Under the pieces are notes generated by a model. It did not search any database. It had not been told where the DNA came from and saw nothing but the letters and a program-made list of their open reading frames with translations. A DNA stretch of 64,000 bases, from NCBI GenBank assembly GCA_002292365.1, contig DBBU01000020.1:36289-100288 (forward strand). Reading direction: 5' to 3'. Shown in pieces: positions 46,832-57,629 of the stretch. Position numbers and translations under genes: made by a program. Numbering within the stretch: position 1 is the stretch's first letter; each line of letters opens with the position of its first letter. Source of the DNA: Flammeovirgaceae bacterium UBA976 (GTDB taxonomy: Bacteria > Bacteroidota > Bacteroidia > Cytophagales > Cyclobacteriaceae).

Positions 46832-48184
46832 ATGAATGAGCTATCTAAAGTAAAATACACCTATCTTATTTGTGCAGTGGCTGCCTTTGGTGGTTTATTG
46901 TTTGGTTATGACACTGCAGTCATAGCTGGGGCTATTGGATACTTGCAAGTAAAATTTGAACTAAGTCCGATGCTCACAGGTTGGGCCGCCTCAAGTGCCA
47001 TTTGGGGATGCGTATTTGGCGCCCTTTTTTCCGGTGCCCTTAGTGATAAATACGGTCGTAAAAAAGTCTTATTATTATCAGGACTATTATTCACGCTATC
47101 GGCTCTGGGTTCGGCAGTTCCGGACAACTTGACACAGTTTGTGTTGGCAAGATTTATAGGTGGACTTGGCGTGGGTTCGGCCTCCATGTTATCTCCATTA
47201 TATATCTCTGAAATTGCACCTGCTAAAATTCGAGGAATGCTGGTTACCCTTTATCAATTGGCAATCGTGTTTGGTATCAACATCATTTATATCGTCAATT
47301 ATTTAATAGCCAATACGCATGATCAGGTATGGAATGTTCAATTAGGATGGCGATATATGTTGGGATCTGAGGGAATTCCTGCAATTTTATTTTTTATACT
47401 TCTTTTCTTCGTTCCAGAGAGTCCGCGATGGTTGGTAAAAGAGAATAGATCTGATGAGGCCCTTAAAATTTTAAATAAAATTAATAGACCAGAGGAAACC
47501 CATCGAATTTTGAAAGAAATTAAAGAAGCTGTTAATGAGGAAAAGGGTAGTTTTTTAGATCTATTTAAGCCGGGGATTCGAAAGGCGATGGTAGTGGGAT
47601 CCGTTTTGGCACTCTTTTCACAAGTTACGGGAATAAATGCCATAATATATTATGCTCCTGAAATCTTCAAACAAGTTGGATTTGGATCTGAATCCGCACT
47701 TTTCCAAACCATGATCATTGGTTTCGTCAATATGCTTTTTACTCTTGTGGCAATACGATTCATAGATTATTGGGGTCGCAGAACTTTATTGATATGGGGG
47801 ATATCCGGCATGGTGTCTTGTCTTTTGGGAATGGGCATGTTTTTTTATTTTGAAATCACGAGTGGCTCGCTATTGTTGTTATTCATTTTGGGTTTCATCG
47901 CCAGTTTTGCCAGTTCTTTAGGTCCTATTCCTTGGGTTTTGATTTCTGAAATTTTCCCTACAAAAACAAGAGGAACAGCTATGTCGTTTAGTATTGTTAT
48001 CTTATGGCTGGGGGTTGTTTTAATCACTCAATTTTTCCCTGTTTTACTTTCCTTATTTGGAGGAGCCTTTACCTTTTGGATTTTCATGATTAATGCCTTG
48101 ATTTTGTTGATATTTACTTTAATATTTATCCCAGAGACGAAGCAAAAAACATTAGAAGAAATTCAAGAAATATGGAAATCATGA
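46832..48184 (+). CDS. Sugar-porter MFS transporter (XylE-like)
   Basis: Twelve-helix H+/monosaccharide symporter of the inner membrane. Sugar-porter marks are complete: FGYDTAVIAGAIG in helix 1, SDKYGRKK, PESPRWLVKE at the end of helix 6, QVTGINAIIYYAPEIF in helix 7, DYWGRRTL, and the final PETKQKTLEEI. Mannose is the inferred substrate, because of the neighbours. Its end overlaps the GH92 start as ATGA. Confidence 0.93.
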   Translation: MNELSKVKYTYLICAVAAFGGLLFGYDTAVIAGAIGYLQVKFELSPMLTGWAASSAIWGCVFGALFSGALSDKYGRKKVLLLSGLLFTLSALGSAVPDNLTQFVLARFIGGLGVGSASMLSPLYISEIAPAKIRGMLVTLYQLAIVFGINIIYIVNYLIANTHDQVWNVQLGWRYMLGSEGIPAILFFILLFFVPESPRWLVKENRSDEALKILNKINRPEETHRILKEIKEAVNEEKGSFLDLFKPGIRKAMVVGSVLALFSQVTGINAIIYYAPEIFKQVGFGSESALFQTMIIGFVNMLFTLVAIRFIDYWGRRTLLIWGISGMVSCLLGMGMFFYFEITSGSLLLLFILGFIASFASSLGPIPWVLISEIFPTKTRGTAMSFSIVILWLGVVLITQFFPVLLSLFGGAFTFWIFMINALILLIFTLIFIPETKQKTLEEIQEIWKS

Positions 48185-50985
48185 CGAATGCTTTGAAGTT
48201 CAACTTAGTAATCCTCTATTTTTTCTTTTTTTTAGGGGGCGTATTTGCTGGGCCTAAAAATATTGCGCCTAAAGCCAAGGTCACCTCATCGAGTAATCTT
48301 AATGATTATTTTAATGCCAAAAATGCAATTGATGGGGTTATAAGAATCGCAGATAAAGGCGAATGGGCCTGTGAAGGAAATGGTACTTTTTGGGGGTTTA
48401 TTAGGTATCCTTGGATTCAGCTCGATTGGGATACACTTCAAAATATTGATAAAATTATTTTATATGATCGCGCTTCTTTGGATATACATACGGCTGGAGG
48501 TCGTTTAAAGTTCAGTGATGGGTCGGTCATATCAGTGAATGCGTTACCCAATAATGGCGCTGCAAAAGTTGTTACTTTTGAGAGTAAGAAGGTCGATTGG
48601 GTTCGTTTTGAGGTTAACGATGGCATAGGTCTAGCATTGGGGTTATCAGAAATTGAAGTGTTTCCATCATCTAAAAGTTATGAGGATCTTATTTCATGGG
48701 TGAATCCGTTTGTAGAAACATCGCGAGGAAGGTATTTTTATTTTACGCCCGGCGCCTTGCCTTTTGGGATGGTAGCTACTGCACCTATCACGCGTAATAA
48801 AAACCAATATGGGGGTGGTTACAATTATAATTCAATGGAGATATTGGGCTTTAGTCCCGTACATGGTTGGATGATGTCGGGCATTCAATTGATGCCCACC
48901 ACGGGAACTATTGATCCTACTTTGGGAGAAGCCCATTGGAAATCAAGTTTTAGTCATGATGATGAATTGGCACATCCAGGTTATCAAAGAGTTTATTTAG
49001 AAGATTATGATACTTGGGTAGAATTTACAGGAACAACTAGAGCTAGTATTTTTAGAATGACTTATACTCAGTCGGATCAAGCTTCTATTCTGACCAATTT
49101 AGGGGGCTATTTGGGTAGCACGACAATGTCTGGAGCAGTAGCCAAAGTAGTAGGCGATACCAAAATCGAGGGCGCCTTTGATTCTGGTGGAAGACTCTGG
49201 GGTGGGCCTACAAAAGTAAAAGTATTTTTTGTAATGGAGTTCAGTAAGCCTTTCGAATCTGTAAGCGGCTGGAATGAACGTGGCAATCAAAAAAATAGTT
49301 CTCAAATCTATGGGTCTAAACAGATGACCCGTCGTGACTCAATGGATTATGGGGTAGTTGTGCAAAGTTATTGGGATGCCCCAACTGCTGGGCTTACCGC
49401 TAATTATCAGGTCGCGGCGGGAGATCAAATTTTGGTAAAAATGGCTATTTCATATACGAGCATAGAAAATGCTTGGGAGAACCTTAATACAGAACTCGAT
49501 CATTGGGATTTTGATTTGGTCCAAAAAAATGCCGAGCATGAATGGAATCAAATATTACAACGGATAGAGGTAAAAGGTGGGAGCGATCAGCAACAGATTA
49601 AATTCTATACTGATCTATGGCATGTTTTATTGGGGCGTAAGATCATTAATGATGTGAAGGGAACCTATCCGGACTATACCCAAGGAGAGAAGGATTGGAA
49701 ATTTACAAAAGCCGATTTGAAGATAAAAATGCTTCCTATGAACAAATCAGGAAAGTCTTTGTTCAACATGTACAATTCAGATGCTCTTTGGTTGACTCAT
49801 TGGAATCTTAATATTCTATGGGGGCTCGCTTGGCCAGAAATTCTTGATGATTTTTCTGCATCTCTCATTCAATATGCCAAAAACGGTGGATTACTTCCTC
49901 GAGGCCCCAATGCAGGTGGATATTCCTATATTATGACGGGAAATCCTGCGACCAGTCTACTGGTGAGTACCTATCAAAAGGGACTTATGACCAAAACATC
50001 TCCTAAAGATGCCTTTGATATAATGAATAAAAACCATAGGCCTGGAGGAATGATGGGCGATACCCCTGAGGAATTGCAATTCTATATTGATTATGGCTAT
50101 TGTCCAGGGAATGCGGGTAAAACGCTAGAATGGTCGTTTCAGGATTGGTCGCTCGCGCAAATGGCCAAAAAAATGGGAAAACTTAAAGATTACAATTATT
50201 TCAATAACCGTGCTAAAACTTGGACCACTCTTTTTAGATCAGGAGAGCATTTAATATTTCCAAAAGATGAGAATGGAAAATGGTTGCACGATGATCCTTT
50301 GAGTATGTCGGGTTGGGTAGAATCCAATTCTTGGCAAGGATCTTGGCAAGTTTCTCATGACATACCGACGCTATCACGACTTATGGGAGGTAATGATACC
50401 ATAGCATCAAAGCTTGATTATGCTTTTGAAAAATCTAAGGATGATGATTTTGTATTTGGTTATGGAAATGGATATGTAAGCTATGCCAACCAGCCGGGAT
50501 GCTCTAATGCCCATGTTTTTAATTATATAGGGAAACCTTGGATGACTCAATTTTGGGTACGTGAGGTCAATGAGCGGGCCTATGGCGATATAACACCCGA
50601 AAGCGGTTATGGGGGCCATGATGAAGATGAGGGACAAATGGGAGGTGTAAGTGCTTTGATGTCTATGGGGCTCTTTAGTTTAAGAGGAAATAATTCGACC
50701 GCACCAATTTATGAATTGACCAGCCCTGTGTTTGATGAGGTCATCATTCACTTGAACACGGACTATTATAGGGGCGAGACGTTTAAAATTGTTACGGAAA
50801 ATAATGGGGTTGAGAATAAATACATTCAATCGGTTCATCTAAATGGCATTGCTTTGAATAAAATTTGGTTTTATCACAGTGAGTTTCAAAAAGGAGGGGA
50901 GTTGCGCTTAAAACTAGGTAGTGAACCCAATTTTAATTTAGGCTCAAATCCGAGTGATGCTCCCTATACCAATGAGTCCAAATGA
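48181..50985 (+). CDS. GH92 alpha-mannosidase-family enzyme with N-terminal F5/8-type domain
   Basis: Secreted (signal peptide ending about GGVFAG). Residues about 25-165 form a discoidin/F5-8-type binding domain (NIAPKAKVTSSSNLNDYFNAKNAIDG...GLSEIEVF); the rest is a GH92 catalytic module. GH92 enzymes are Ca2+-dependent, inverting exo-alpha-mannosidases. Seen: WVNPFVETSRGRYFYFTPGALPFGMVATAP, SPVHGW, TLEWSFQDWSLAQMAKKMGK, and the catalytic-base stretch GGHDEDEGQMGG near residue 820. Linkage preference cannot be read. Start at ATG 48181 overlaps the MFS stop. Confidence 0.92.
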   Translation: MTNALKFNLVILYFFFFLGGVFAGPKNIAPKAKVTSSSNLNDYFNAKNAIDGVIRIADKGEWACEGNGTFWGFIRYPWIQLDWDTLQNIDKIILYDRASLDIHTAGGRLKFSDGSVISVNALPNNGAAKVVTFESKKVDWVRFEVNDGIGLALGLSEIEVFPSSKSYEDLISWVNPFVETSRGRYFYFTPGALPFGMVATAPITRNKNQYGGGYNYNSMEILGFSPVHGWMMSGIQLMPTTGTIDPTLGEAHWKSSFSHDDELAHPGYQRVYLEDYDTWVEFTGTTRASIFRMTYTQSDQASILTNLGGYLGSTTMSGAVAKVVGDTKIEGAFDSGGRLWGGPTKVKVFFVMEFSKPFESVSGWNERGNQKNSSQIYGSKQMTRRDSMDYGVVVQSYWDAPTAGLTANYQVAAGDQILVKMAISYTSIENAWENLNTELDHWDFDLVQKNAEHEWNQILQRIEVKGGSDQQQIKFYTDLWHVLLGRKIINDVKGTYPDYTQGEKDWKFTKADLKIKMLPMNKSGKSLFNMYNSDALWLTHWNLNILWGLAWPEILDDFSASLIQYAKNGGLLPRGPNAGGYSYIMTGNPATSLLVSTYQKGLMTKTSPKDAFDIMNKNHRPGGMMGDTPEELQFYIDYGYCPGNAGKTLEWSFQDWSLAQMAKKMGKLKDYNYFNNRAKTWTTLFRSGEHLIFPKDENGKWLHDDPLSMSGWVESNSWQGSWQVSHDIPTLSRLMGGNDTIASKLDYAFEKSKDDDFVFGYGNGYVSYANQPGCSNAHVFNYIGKPWMTQFWVREVNERAYGDITPESGYGGHDEDEGQMGGVSALMSMGLFSLRGNNSTAPIYELTSPVFDEVIIHLNTDYYRGETFKIVTENNGVENKYIQSVHLNGIALNKIWFYHSEFQKGGELRLKLGSEPNFNLGSNPSDAPYTNESK

Positions 50986-51073
50986 TTCATTCGAGAAATA
51001 GCGTCATGAGAATAGATTGATTTTTTATTATGGAAAAGGGCCTACTTTTTTTAAGCGTTAATAGGGAATTTAC

Positions 51074-52405
51074 ATGGGATTAAATTCAATGGGAAGTTTT
51101 ATCAAACTGAGTATTGCGTGTATTAGTTTATTTTTTACCGCGTTGGCTTACGGTCAGTGGGGGCCGAGTTATACGTCGGTAAGGGTCATCGTATCTGCAG
51201 ACCATTCTGATTGGAATTATCGACTAGGAGAATCGGTAATATTTAGTGTATCAGTTTATAAAAATGGAAATCCAATCGAGGCTAAGGTACAATACGAAAT
51301 TATGCCAGAAAAGATGGATCCTATTGATGCGGGTATTCTCTATCTTGAAAACGGGAGGGCACAACTTAAGCCCCAGCAGATGAAGACACCAGGTTATCTT
51401 AGATGTAAGGTTACCGTTGATTCCGAAGGAAAATTTTATGAAGGCATGGCTACCGTGGCTTTTGCAAATGATCAAATAATGCCTACAACTACGATGCCTG
51501 ATGATTTTGAGAAATTCTGGGAGCAAACGCTTTTGCAAAACAAGGATATACCGCTTAATGCTAAAATGACCAAGATCGAAGCATTGAGTGATGAAAAATT
51601 GGATGTCTATCAGATTAAGTTTCAAAATTTTAGACTGGGAAGCTATATTTATGGTGTGTTGTCGGTCCCCAGAGGGGGCAAAAAATTTCCCGCATTGATC
51701 AAGGTCCCAGGAGCAGGGGTTTGGCCTCACTTTATGGTTCAAGATGCGGATGCACTTAAGGGATTAATTGTTTTGGACATTCGAATTCATGGAATCCCTA
51801 TGGTTATGAATGATCACAATGAGATCTATGGAGAATTATGGAATGCAGCTTTGAATGATTATTGGGCATTTAATTTGGACAATAAAGAGCTGTATTATTA
51901 CCGAAGGGTCTATGCGGGGTGTGTAAAGGCGATTGATTTTATCTATAGCTTACCACAATTTGATCAGGAACATTTAGGTGTCAGTGGAGGCAGTCAAGGA
52001 GGTGCATTGGCCATTGTCACAGCGGCATTGGACGAACGAGTGGATTATTTAGTTTCCTACTATCCTGCGCTTTGCGACTTAACAGGATATCTCAATGGCC
52101 GGGCGGGAGGATGGCCTCATTTATTTGACAAGAATAATTCCCCATTTCACGCTAAGGAAGATAAAATTGAGACTTCTAAGTATTATGATGTCGTAAATTT
52201 TGCGAGAATATTAAAAGTACCAGGCTATTATTGTTGGGGGTATAATGATCAAAGTTGCCCTCCTACCTCTATTCAAAGCATGTATAATGTAATCAAGGCA
52301 CCTAAGGAATTGGGTATTATGAAGGATGCGGGGCATTACATTTACCCTAAACAAAAAGCGGTAACCGACGAATGGATATTTCAAAACTTGAGTGGTATAA
52401 AATAA
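51074..52405 (+). CDS. CE7-like acetyl esterase (acetyl xylan esterase / cephalosporin C deacetylase family)
   Basis: 443 residues, signal peptide ending ALAYGQ. After a roughly 100-residue beta domain (residues 30-130) comes an alpha/beta-hydrolase of the AXE1 type: FLSVPRGG-type opening, DIRIHGIP, the nucleophile in GVSGGSQGGALAI, SYYPALCDL, an acid in CWGYNDQSCP and His in DAGHYIYPK. Likely removes acetyl groups from the target glycan in the periplasm or outside. An 88-base gap from GH92 may hold a further promoter. Confidence 0.86.
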   Translation: MGLNSMGSFIKLSIACISLFFTALAYGQWGPSYTSVRVIVSADHSDWNYRLGESVIFSVSVYKNGNPIEAKVQYEIMPEKMDPIDAGILYLENGRAQLKPQQMKTPGYLRCKVTVDSEGKFYEGMATVAFANDQIMPTTTMPDDFEKFWEQTLLQNKDIPLNAKMTKIEALSDEKLDVYQIKFQNFRLGSYIYGVLSVPRGGKKFPALIKVPGAGVWPHFMVQDADALKGLIVLDIRIHGIPMVMNDHNEIYGELWNAALNDYWAFNLDNKELYYYRRVYAGCVKAIDFIYSLPQFDQEHLGVSGGSQGGALAIVTAALDERVDYLVSYYPALCDLTGYLNGRAGGWPHLFDKNNSPFHAKEDKIETSKYYDVVNFARILKVPGYYCWGYNDQSCPPTSIQSMYNVIKAPKELGIMKDAGHYIYPKQKAVTDEWIFQNLSGIK

Positions 52406-55400
52406 TACTTTTGTTGAGTAGTTTTTGGTTTCATGATTGTTCTCAAAAACAGCAGCCTATTCATGCGCTTTCAAGTCATCATACGGGCGTGTTATTTAAT
52501 AATCAAATTGATCTGGATACGGACTTTTCGATTATCGATTATATGTATTTTTTTAATGGGGCAGGTACGGCCTTGGGTGACTTTAATAACGATGGTCTCG
52601 AAGATTTGTTTTTTACGGGTAACAGAGTGTCAAATGCACTTTATCAAAATACGGGAAATTTTAAGTTTCAAGACGTGACCAAAGAGGCAGGGTTAAGCAC
52701 GAGTTCATGGTGTACGGGAGCATTAGTTGAAGATTTTAATCAAGATGGATGGTTGGATCTATATTTATCTGTCGCAGGAGAAAAAAATGCTGAAATGCGA
52801 AAGAATCTGCTCTATATAAATAATAAGGACATGACTTTTACCGAATCGGCCGCTCTATATGGCCTTGATTTTGAGGATTATTCTACCCATGCGGCTGTAT
52901 TGGATTATGACTTGGATGGTGATTTGGATGTATATTTATTGAATCATACCAATCAATTTAATGACGTAAATGACCCCATTCCAAGAAAACTTGATGGTAG
53001 CGCTGCCAATACAGATCGATTGTTAAGATGTGACTGGATAGATTCTTTGGATCATCCAGTATATGTTGATGTCTCAACACAGGCGGGAATTGAAGTAGAG
53101 GGTTTTGGATTAGGCGTTGGTGTTTCCGATTTTAATCTTGATGGATGGCCAGATTTGTACATTTCTAATGATTTTATATCCAATGATATTCTCTATATGA
53201 ATCAGGGAAATGGAACCTTTGTCAATGAAATTAATAAGGCCCTGAAGCATCAATCTTTTAATGGCATGGGTAATGATGCGGCAGATTTTAACAACGATGA
53301 ATTGCCAGATATTCTAGTGGCCGATATGTTGCCCAAAACTAGAAAATCCAGGGTGATGATGGCAAATAATTTGAATACTTATTTGCAATCTGCTGCAGCT
53401 TCCATGGGTTATGAATTACAATATCCTAGAAACACGTTACAGCTCAATCAGGGAGCTGCCGACCGCGCGAGCACCTTTAGTGAATTGGGGCAATTTGCTG
53501 GAATAAGCAGTACGGATTGGAGTTGGGCCCCTTTGTTTGTCGATTTGAATTTGGATGGTTTTAAGGATGTTTTTATTAGCAATGGCTACTTGAAGGATAT
53601 TACCAATCAAGATTTTATAGCCTATCGAAAAAATCGAATAACCTTCAGCTCGCAAAAAAAGATTGACAGTCTTTATCTCGCCCTAATGAAGGAGCTATCA
53701 GCGGTGGAGGTTAATAATCTGATTTTTTGGAATCAGAAGGATTCAACTTTTCAAGAATCTGGAATAGAGACTTTTGTAGGAGTTTCTTCGGGCGCTGCCT
53801 ATGGAGACCTCGATTTGGATGGAGATCTTGATTTGGTGACCAATAATTCCAATGCAAAAGCAAGTATTTTTGAAAATCGTATTTCCGGAAATTCAATCAG
53901 TATAAAATTGAAAGGTCCCAAATACAATCATAGAGGGATAGGGAGTGTAATTACTGCTTACGTTGATACACAAGTCCAGAAATTTGAATATTACCTCAGT
54001 AGAGGTTATATGTCAACAGTAGGAGAAACCATGATCATTGGGTTGGGTGCGGGTAAGCTTGCAGATTCCTTGCGGGTGGATTGGTATGATAACACCACCT
54101 CACGGCAGTATGGGTTGCAATCGGGGAGGAGCTATGAGATCAGGCATGATGAAAATATGCCTAGAAAAAGAGACTTAGAGGAGGAAAATCTTCTTTTTGT
54201 AGAAGCTCAACCCATCAGGGTAGCACATCAAGAATTAGATTACAATGATTTTGATAGCCATCCCTTGCTTCCTTGGAAATATTCCAATACGGGACCTGGG
54301 CTAGCCATGTCTAGTAGAGATGATTTTGGTCGTATACTTTTTTATATGACCGGGTCACAAGGATTCAACGGTAATTTTTTTGATTTTTTTGGAAGAAATG
54401 ATGAAAGCGTCAGAGCAAGGGCTTTTGTAGAAGAAACAGATGCTATTTTTTTTGATTGCGATAATGATGGAGATGAGGATCTTTATGTCCTCTCTGGTGG
54501 GATCGAGAATTTGAATAGAGAAGGGGCTTATCAAGATGAACTCTTAATTAATGATAACGGAACTTTCACAAGTTCCACGGATCGCATCGAACAAACTAAA
54601 GATCCAGGCTCCAAAATTTTGACCATTGATTTTGATCGGGATGGAGATCTTGATTTGTTCAGAACAGGTCAAACTGATGTAAAGGCCTACGGCAGGCCAA
54701 CAAATAGTTGGCTTTATCGTAATGATAAAGGTATTTTTAGTTCAGTAGTAGGTCCTGATTTTGATGACTTGAAATCTTTGGGCATGGTGACCGATGTGGA
54801 AGTAGTAGATATGAACCATGATGATTGGCCTGATATAGTAGTGGTAGGGGAATGGATGGAAGTCACGATTCTGTATAATAACCTGGGTAAGGGATTTAAG
54901 AAAAGGAGTATAACGGGATCAAGTGGTATTTGGAGAAGTTTGGCTTCGGGCGATTTTGATAATGATGGGGATATTGACTTAGTTGTAGGGAATTTGGGTT
55001 TAAATACAGGATTGAATGTTTCGCAAGCGTATCCTATGGATCTTCTAGGCTATTGTCTGGGAAGTGATGCTCATTGTCTCGGTATTCCGACTACTTTTTT
55101 CGCATTAGGGGAGGGTAAGTTCGAGAGTTTCCCCCTTTACGGCAGGTCGATTATGCTAAAAGCATTGAAAAATTTACAAACTGCTTGTCCTTCTTATCAG
55201 ACCTACGCCTATTTCACGACCCGAGATTTGATGGAATTAGAACAGGACAAAATTCTATATCAAACGCAAATTCAAACCTTAAACTCGAGTTATTTTGAAA
55301 ATAAAGGCTCAGGTAATTTCATAACCAAGCCTCTTCCCAAAGCATTTCAATGGTCAAGTGTCGAGGCCCTGCTTGTTTTTGATTTTGATAATGACGGTTA

Positions 55401-55659
55401 TTTAGATTTGATGGCAGCTGGAAATAATTCAGGTATGAATGTAGCTCTAGGTAATTTGGATGCGTCTAAAGGAATTTTAGCCTTGGGGACTGGAAGAGGT
55501 GACTTTAAAACTCTGTCCACCCACTTATTGGGAAATTTTCTCTCTGGAGAGGTTCGAAGCATAAAAAAGGTGAGGGTCGGAGAGGTACCTTATTTCCTGT
55601 CCGTTCATAATAATGGTAATTTGGATATATTTAAAATTAATCCCTTATATAAATGGTGA
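52372..55659 (+). CDS. FG-GAP/VCBS repeat lipoprotein with ASPIC/UnbV domain (CRTAC1-like)
   Basis: 1095-residue secreted beta-propeller protein. N-terminal hydrophobic segment ends WFHDC, an atypical lipobox. Repeats with the calcium-binding DxNxDGxxD pattern recur through the protein (DFNNDGLEDLFF, DFNQDGWLDLYL, DYDLDGDLDVYLL, DLDLDGDLDLVT, DFDNDGDIDLVV and others). An ASPIC/UnbV domain lies in the middle (about 500-570, ISIKLKGPKYNHRGIGS). Such proteins recur in Bacteroidota glycan loci, with no known enzyme activity; surface binding is likely. Its start overlaps the previous gene by 34 bases. Confidence 0.88.
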   Translation: MDISKLEWYKIILLLSSFWFHDCSQKQQPIHALSSHHTGVLFNNQIDLDTDFSIIDYMYFFNGAGTALGDFNNDGLEDLFFTGNRVSNALYQNTGNFKFQDVTKEAGLSTSSWCTGALVEDFNQDGWLDLYLSVAGEKNAEMRKNLLYINNKDMTFTESAALYGLDFEDYSTHAAVLDYDLDGDLDVYLLNHTNQFNDVNDPIPRKLDGSAANTDRLLRCDWIDSLDHPVYVDVSTQAGIEVEGFGLGVGVSDFNLDGWPDLYISNDFISNDILYMNQGNGTFVNEINKALKHQSFNGMGNDAADFNNDELPDILVADMLPKTRKSRVMMANNLNTYLQSAAASMGYELQYPRNTLQLNQGAADRASTFSELGQFAGISSTDWSWAPLFVDLNLDGFKDVFISNGYLKDITNQDFIAYRKNRITFSSQKKIDSLYLALMKELSAVEVNNLIFWNQKDSTFQESGIETFVGVSSGAAYGDLDLDGDLDLVTNNSNAKASIFENRISGNSISIKLKGPKYNHRGIGSVITAYVDTQVQKFEYYLSRGYMSTVGETMIIGLGAGKLADSLRVDWYDNTTSRQYGLQSGRSYEIRHDENMPRKRDLEEENLLFVEAQPIRVAHQELDYNDFDSHPLLPWKYSNTGPGLAMSSRDDFGRILFYMTGSQGFNGNFFDFFGRNDESVRARAFVEETDAIFFDCDNDGDEDLYVLSGGIENLNREGAYQDELLINDNGTFTSSTDRIEQTKDPGSKILTIDFDRDGDLDLFRTGQTDVKAYGRPTNSWLYRNDKGIFSSVVGPDFDDLKSLGMVTDVEVVDMNHDDWPDIVVVGEWMEVTILYNNLGKGFKKRSITGSSGIWRSLASGDFDNDGDIDLVVGNLGLNTGLNVSQAYPMDLLGYCLGSDAHCLGIPTTFFALGEGKFESFPLYGRSIMLKALKNLQTACPSYQTYAYFTTRDLMELEQDKILYQTQIQTLNSSYFENKGSGNFITKPLPKAFQWSSVEALLVFDFDNDGYLDLMAAGNNSGMNVALGNLDASKGILALGTGRGDFKTLSTHLLGNFLSGEVRSIKKVRVGEVPYFLSVHNNGNLDIFKINPLYKW

Positions 55660-57629
55660 AACCATCAGTCATTTTGGTATTTCTATGGGTGCTTTTATCG
55701 ACTACTGGCACATGTGGGGTCTCGATGCCTAAAATTTTCAGTAATCATATGGTCTTACAAAGAGATCAGCCCATAACCCTATGGGGTTGGGGTGATCCTT
55801 TGGAGTTAATATCGATCCATTTAGGTCCATTGATGGAGCAAGTTAAGGTAGGTAAAAATGGAAAATGGACACTTGATTTGGCTCCAATGTCAGCGGGTGG
55901 ACCCTATGTTTTGATAGTAAAAGGTAGAGAAAGCGAGTTAATTTTTGAGAATATTTTAATTGGAGATCTATGGATTTGCTCCGGACAATCAAATATGGAG
56001 TGGACTAATGATCAGTTTCACTATCAAGAGACTGACACAACTTTTTTGAAGACCAACATAAGGTTATTTAAAGTATCTATTGATATGGATTATTTACCTC
56101 AAGAAGACCTCAAGGGAGGAACATGGCAATTGTTAGATGAGGAGACTATGGGTAATTTTTCTGCTGTAAGCTATTATTTTGGAAAAAATCTATCGTCCGA
56201 AATAGACGTTCCGATAGGCTTAATTAATGTCAGTTTAGGATCGAGTTCGATTGAGGCATGGATGTCGAATGATGCATTGGTAAAGTTTCCTCAATTTAAA
56301 GAGGAGGTGAATACAATAGTATCTAATAACAAATCATTTGAGGAGCTCAGGATTGATTTTGAAAAGGGCAAAGAAAAATGGTCCAAAAAACATTATTTGA
56401 AGGACATAGGGCTCGACCTAAAGTGGTTTGCAAAAAAATTGGATGACAGTGATTGGCTGGAGATGAAAGTTTCAGGATTTTGGGAAGAATTAGATACCAC
56501 TTTAGTAGATCATGACGGTGCTGTCTGGTTTCGAAAGACTTTTGATCTTCCTGAAGGATATGATCGCCCAAGATTCAGCATCCAATTGAATCAAATAGAT
56601 GATTATGACGTGGTATGGGTTAATGGTAAAAAAATAGGAGAAACGTATGGGCGCCATAATTTTCGAAATTATGATGTGGAAACCAATCGATTACAGCCAA
56701 AGGACAATGTGATCGCAGTCAGAGTTTTTGATATAGGTGGAAATGGGGGCTTTTCTACCAGCGCTTTTTGGGGTAACCCAATAATTTGGGGAGACTGGAA
56801 GTACAAAAAGGGTACGGCTATTAATGCCGATAACTTTAAAGCTCCGTTGACAGCCAATGCGAGCCCTTTTTCATCCCCAGGGGTTCTATACAATGGCAAT
56901 ATTGCCCCACTTACCAAGCTTAAAATAAAAGGGATATTTTGGTATCAAGGGGAAAGTAATGTGGATCGGGCTCATGAATATCAATCTCTTTTCCCTGAAA
57001 TGATTGTCGATTGGAGAGGTCATTTTGGAGATGTTGAGTTGCCTTTTTTATATGTACAACTGCCCAACTATTTGAGAGAAGCTTCCGAACCCGTTGATCA
57101 ATCTTGGTCCGAAATGCGAATGGCGCAGGACCAGGCATTGAAGTTGTTGCATGTAGGAAGAGTGGTCACCATTGACATCGGAGATGCTGACGATATTCAT
57201 CCCAAGAATAAGGTAGAAGTTGGGCGAAGATCAGCAATAGTGGCCTTAAATCTCGCCTATGGTAGACACTTTATCTTATCACCTATTTATAAAAGTCATC
57301 GTGTTGAGGACCATCGTATATTCGTGAGTATCGATCAGGCAGTGGAAGATCTAGTGGTGAGAGACAAATATGGTTACATTCGTGGATTTGCTATTGCCGG
57401 TGCGGATCAAAAATTTTATTGGGCTAAGGCTACTATTTCAAATGGCGAGATAGAGGTATTTTGTGAGGAAGTAGAGAAGCCCGTAGCTATTAGGTATGCA
57501 TGGTCGTCAAATCCTGGGACTTTAAATCTTTTTAATAAAGAGGGGTGGCCATTAGCTCCTTTCAAAACAGATAATTGGAAGGGTATCACAGAGGGCAATA
57601 GGTATCACTCTAAAGATACTCGATTTTGA
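55653..57629 (+). CDS. Sialate O-acetylesterase-family enzyme (SASA/SGNH) with inserted jelly-roll domain
   Basis: 658 residues with signal peptide. The SGNH hydrolase is split: block with catalytic Ser113 in ICSGQSNMEW, then a carbohydrate-binding jelly-roll insert (residues about 225-390; WFRKTFDLPEGYDRP, VWVNGKKIG), then KIKGIFWYQGESN and the Asp-His dyad in GDADDIHPKNK. Family members remove acetyl from sialic acid or from xylan and other glycans; here, with a mannosidase and CE7 gene, an acetylated mannan-like substrate is a fair inference. Overlaps the previous gene by 7 bases. Confidence 0.9.
   Translation: MVKPSVILVFLWVLLSTTGTCGVSMPKIFSNHMVLQRDQPITLWGWGDPLELISIHLGPLMEQVKVGKNGKWTLDLAPMSAGGPYVLIVKGRESELIFENILIGDLWICSGQSNMEWTNDQFHYQETDTTFLKTNIRLFKVSIDMDYLPQEDLKGGTWQLLDEETMGNFSAVSYYFGKNLSSEIDVPIGLINVSLGSSSIEAWMSNDALVKFPQFKEEVNTIVSNNKSFEELRIDFEKGKEKWSKKHYLKDIGLDLKWFAKKLDDSDWLEMKVSGFWEELDTTLVDHDGAVWFRKTFDLPEGYDRPRFSIQLNQIDDYDVVWVNGKKIGETYGRHNFRNYDVETNRLQPKDNVIAVRVFDIGGNGGFSTSAFWGNPIIWGDWKYKKGTAINADNFKAPLTANASPFSSPGVLYNGNIAPLTKLKIKGIFWYQGESNVDRAHEYQSLFPEMIVDWRGHFGDVELPFLYVQLPNYLREASEPVDQSWSEMRMAQDQALKLLHVGRVVTIDIGDADDIHPKNKVEVGRRSAIVALNLAYGRHFILSPIYKSHRVEDHRIFVSIDQAVEDLVVRDKYGYIRGFAIAGADQKFYWAKATISNGEIEVFCEEVEKPVAIRYAWSSNPGTLNLFNKEGWPLAPFKTDNWKGITEGNRYHSKDTRF

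Noticed and set aside
51251..51742. 163-codon open frame on the minus strand inside the CE7 esterase gene
   Set aside because: It is antisense to a gene with clear signal peptide and catalytic motifs; its translation is basic and low in any recognisable pattern.
53711..53896. Repeated Asp/Asn-rich segments in the FG-GAP protein as a DNA repeat array
   Set aside because: The repeat is at protein level (DxNxDGxxD); the DNA units vary too much to be a tandem repeat or CRISPR.
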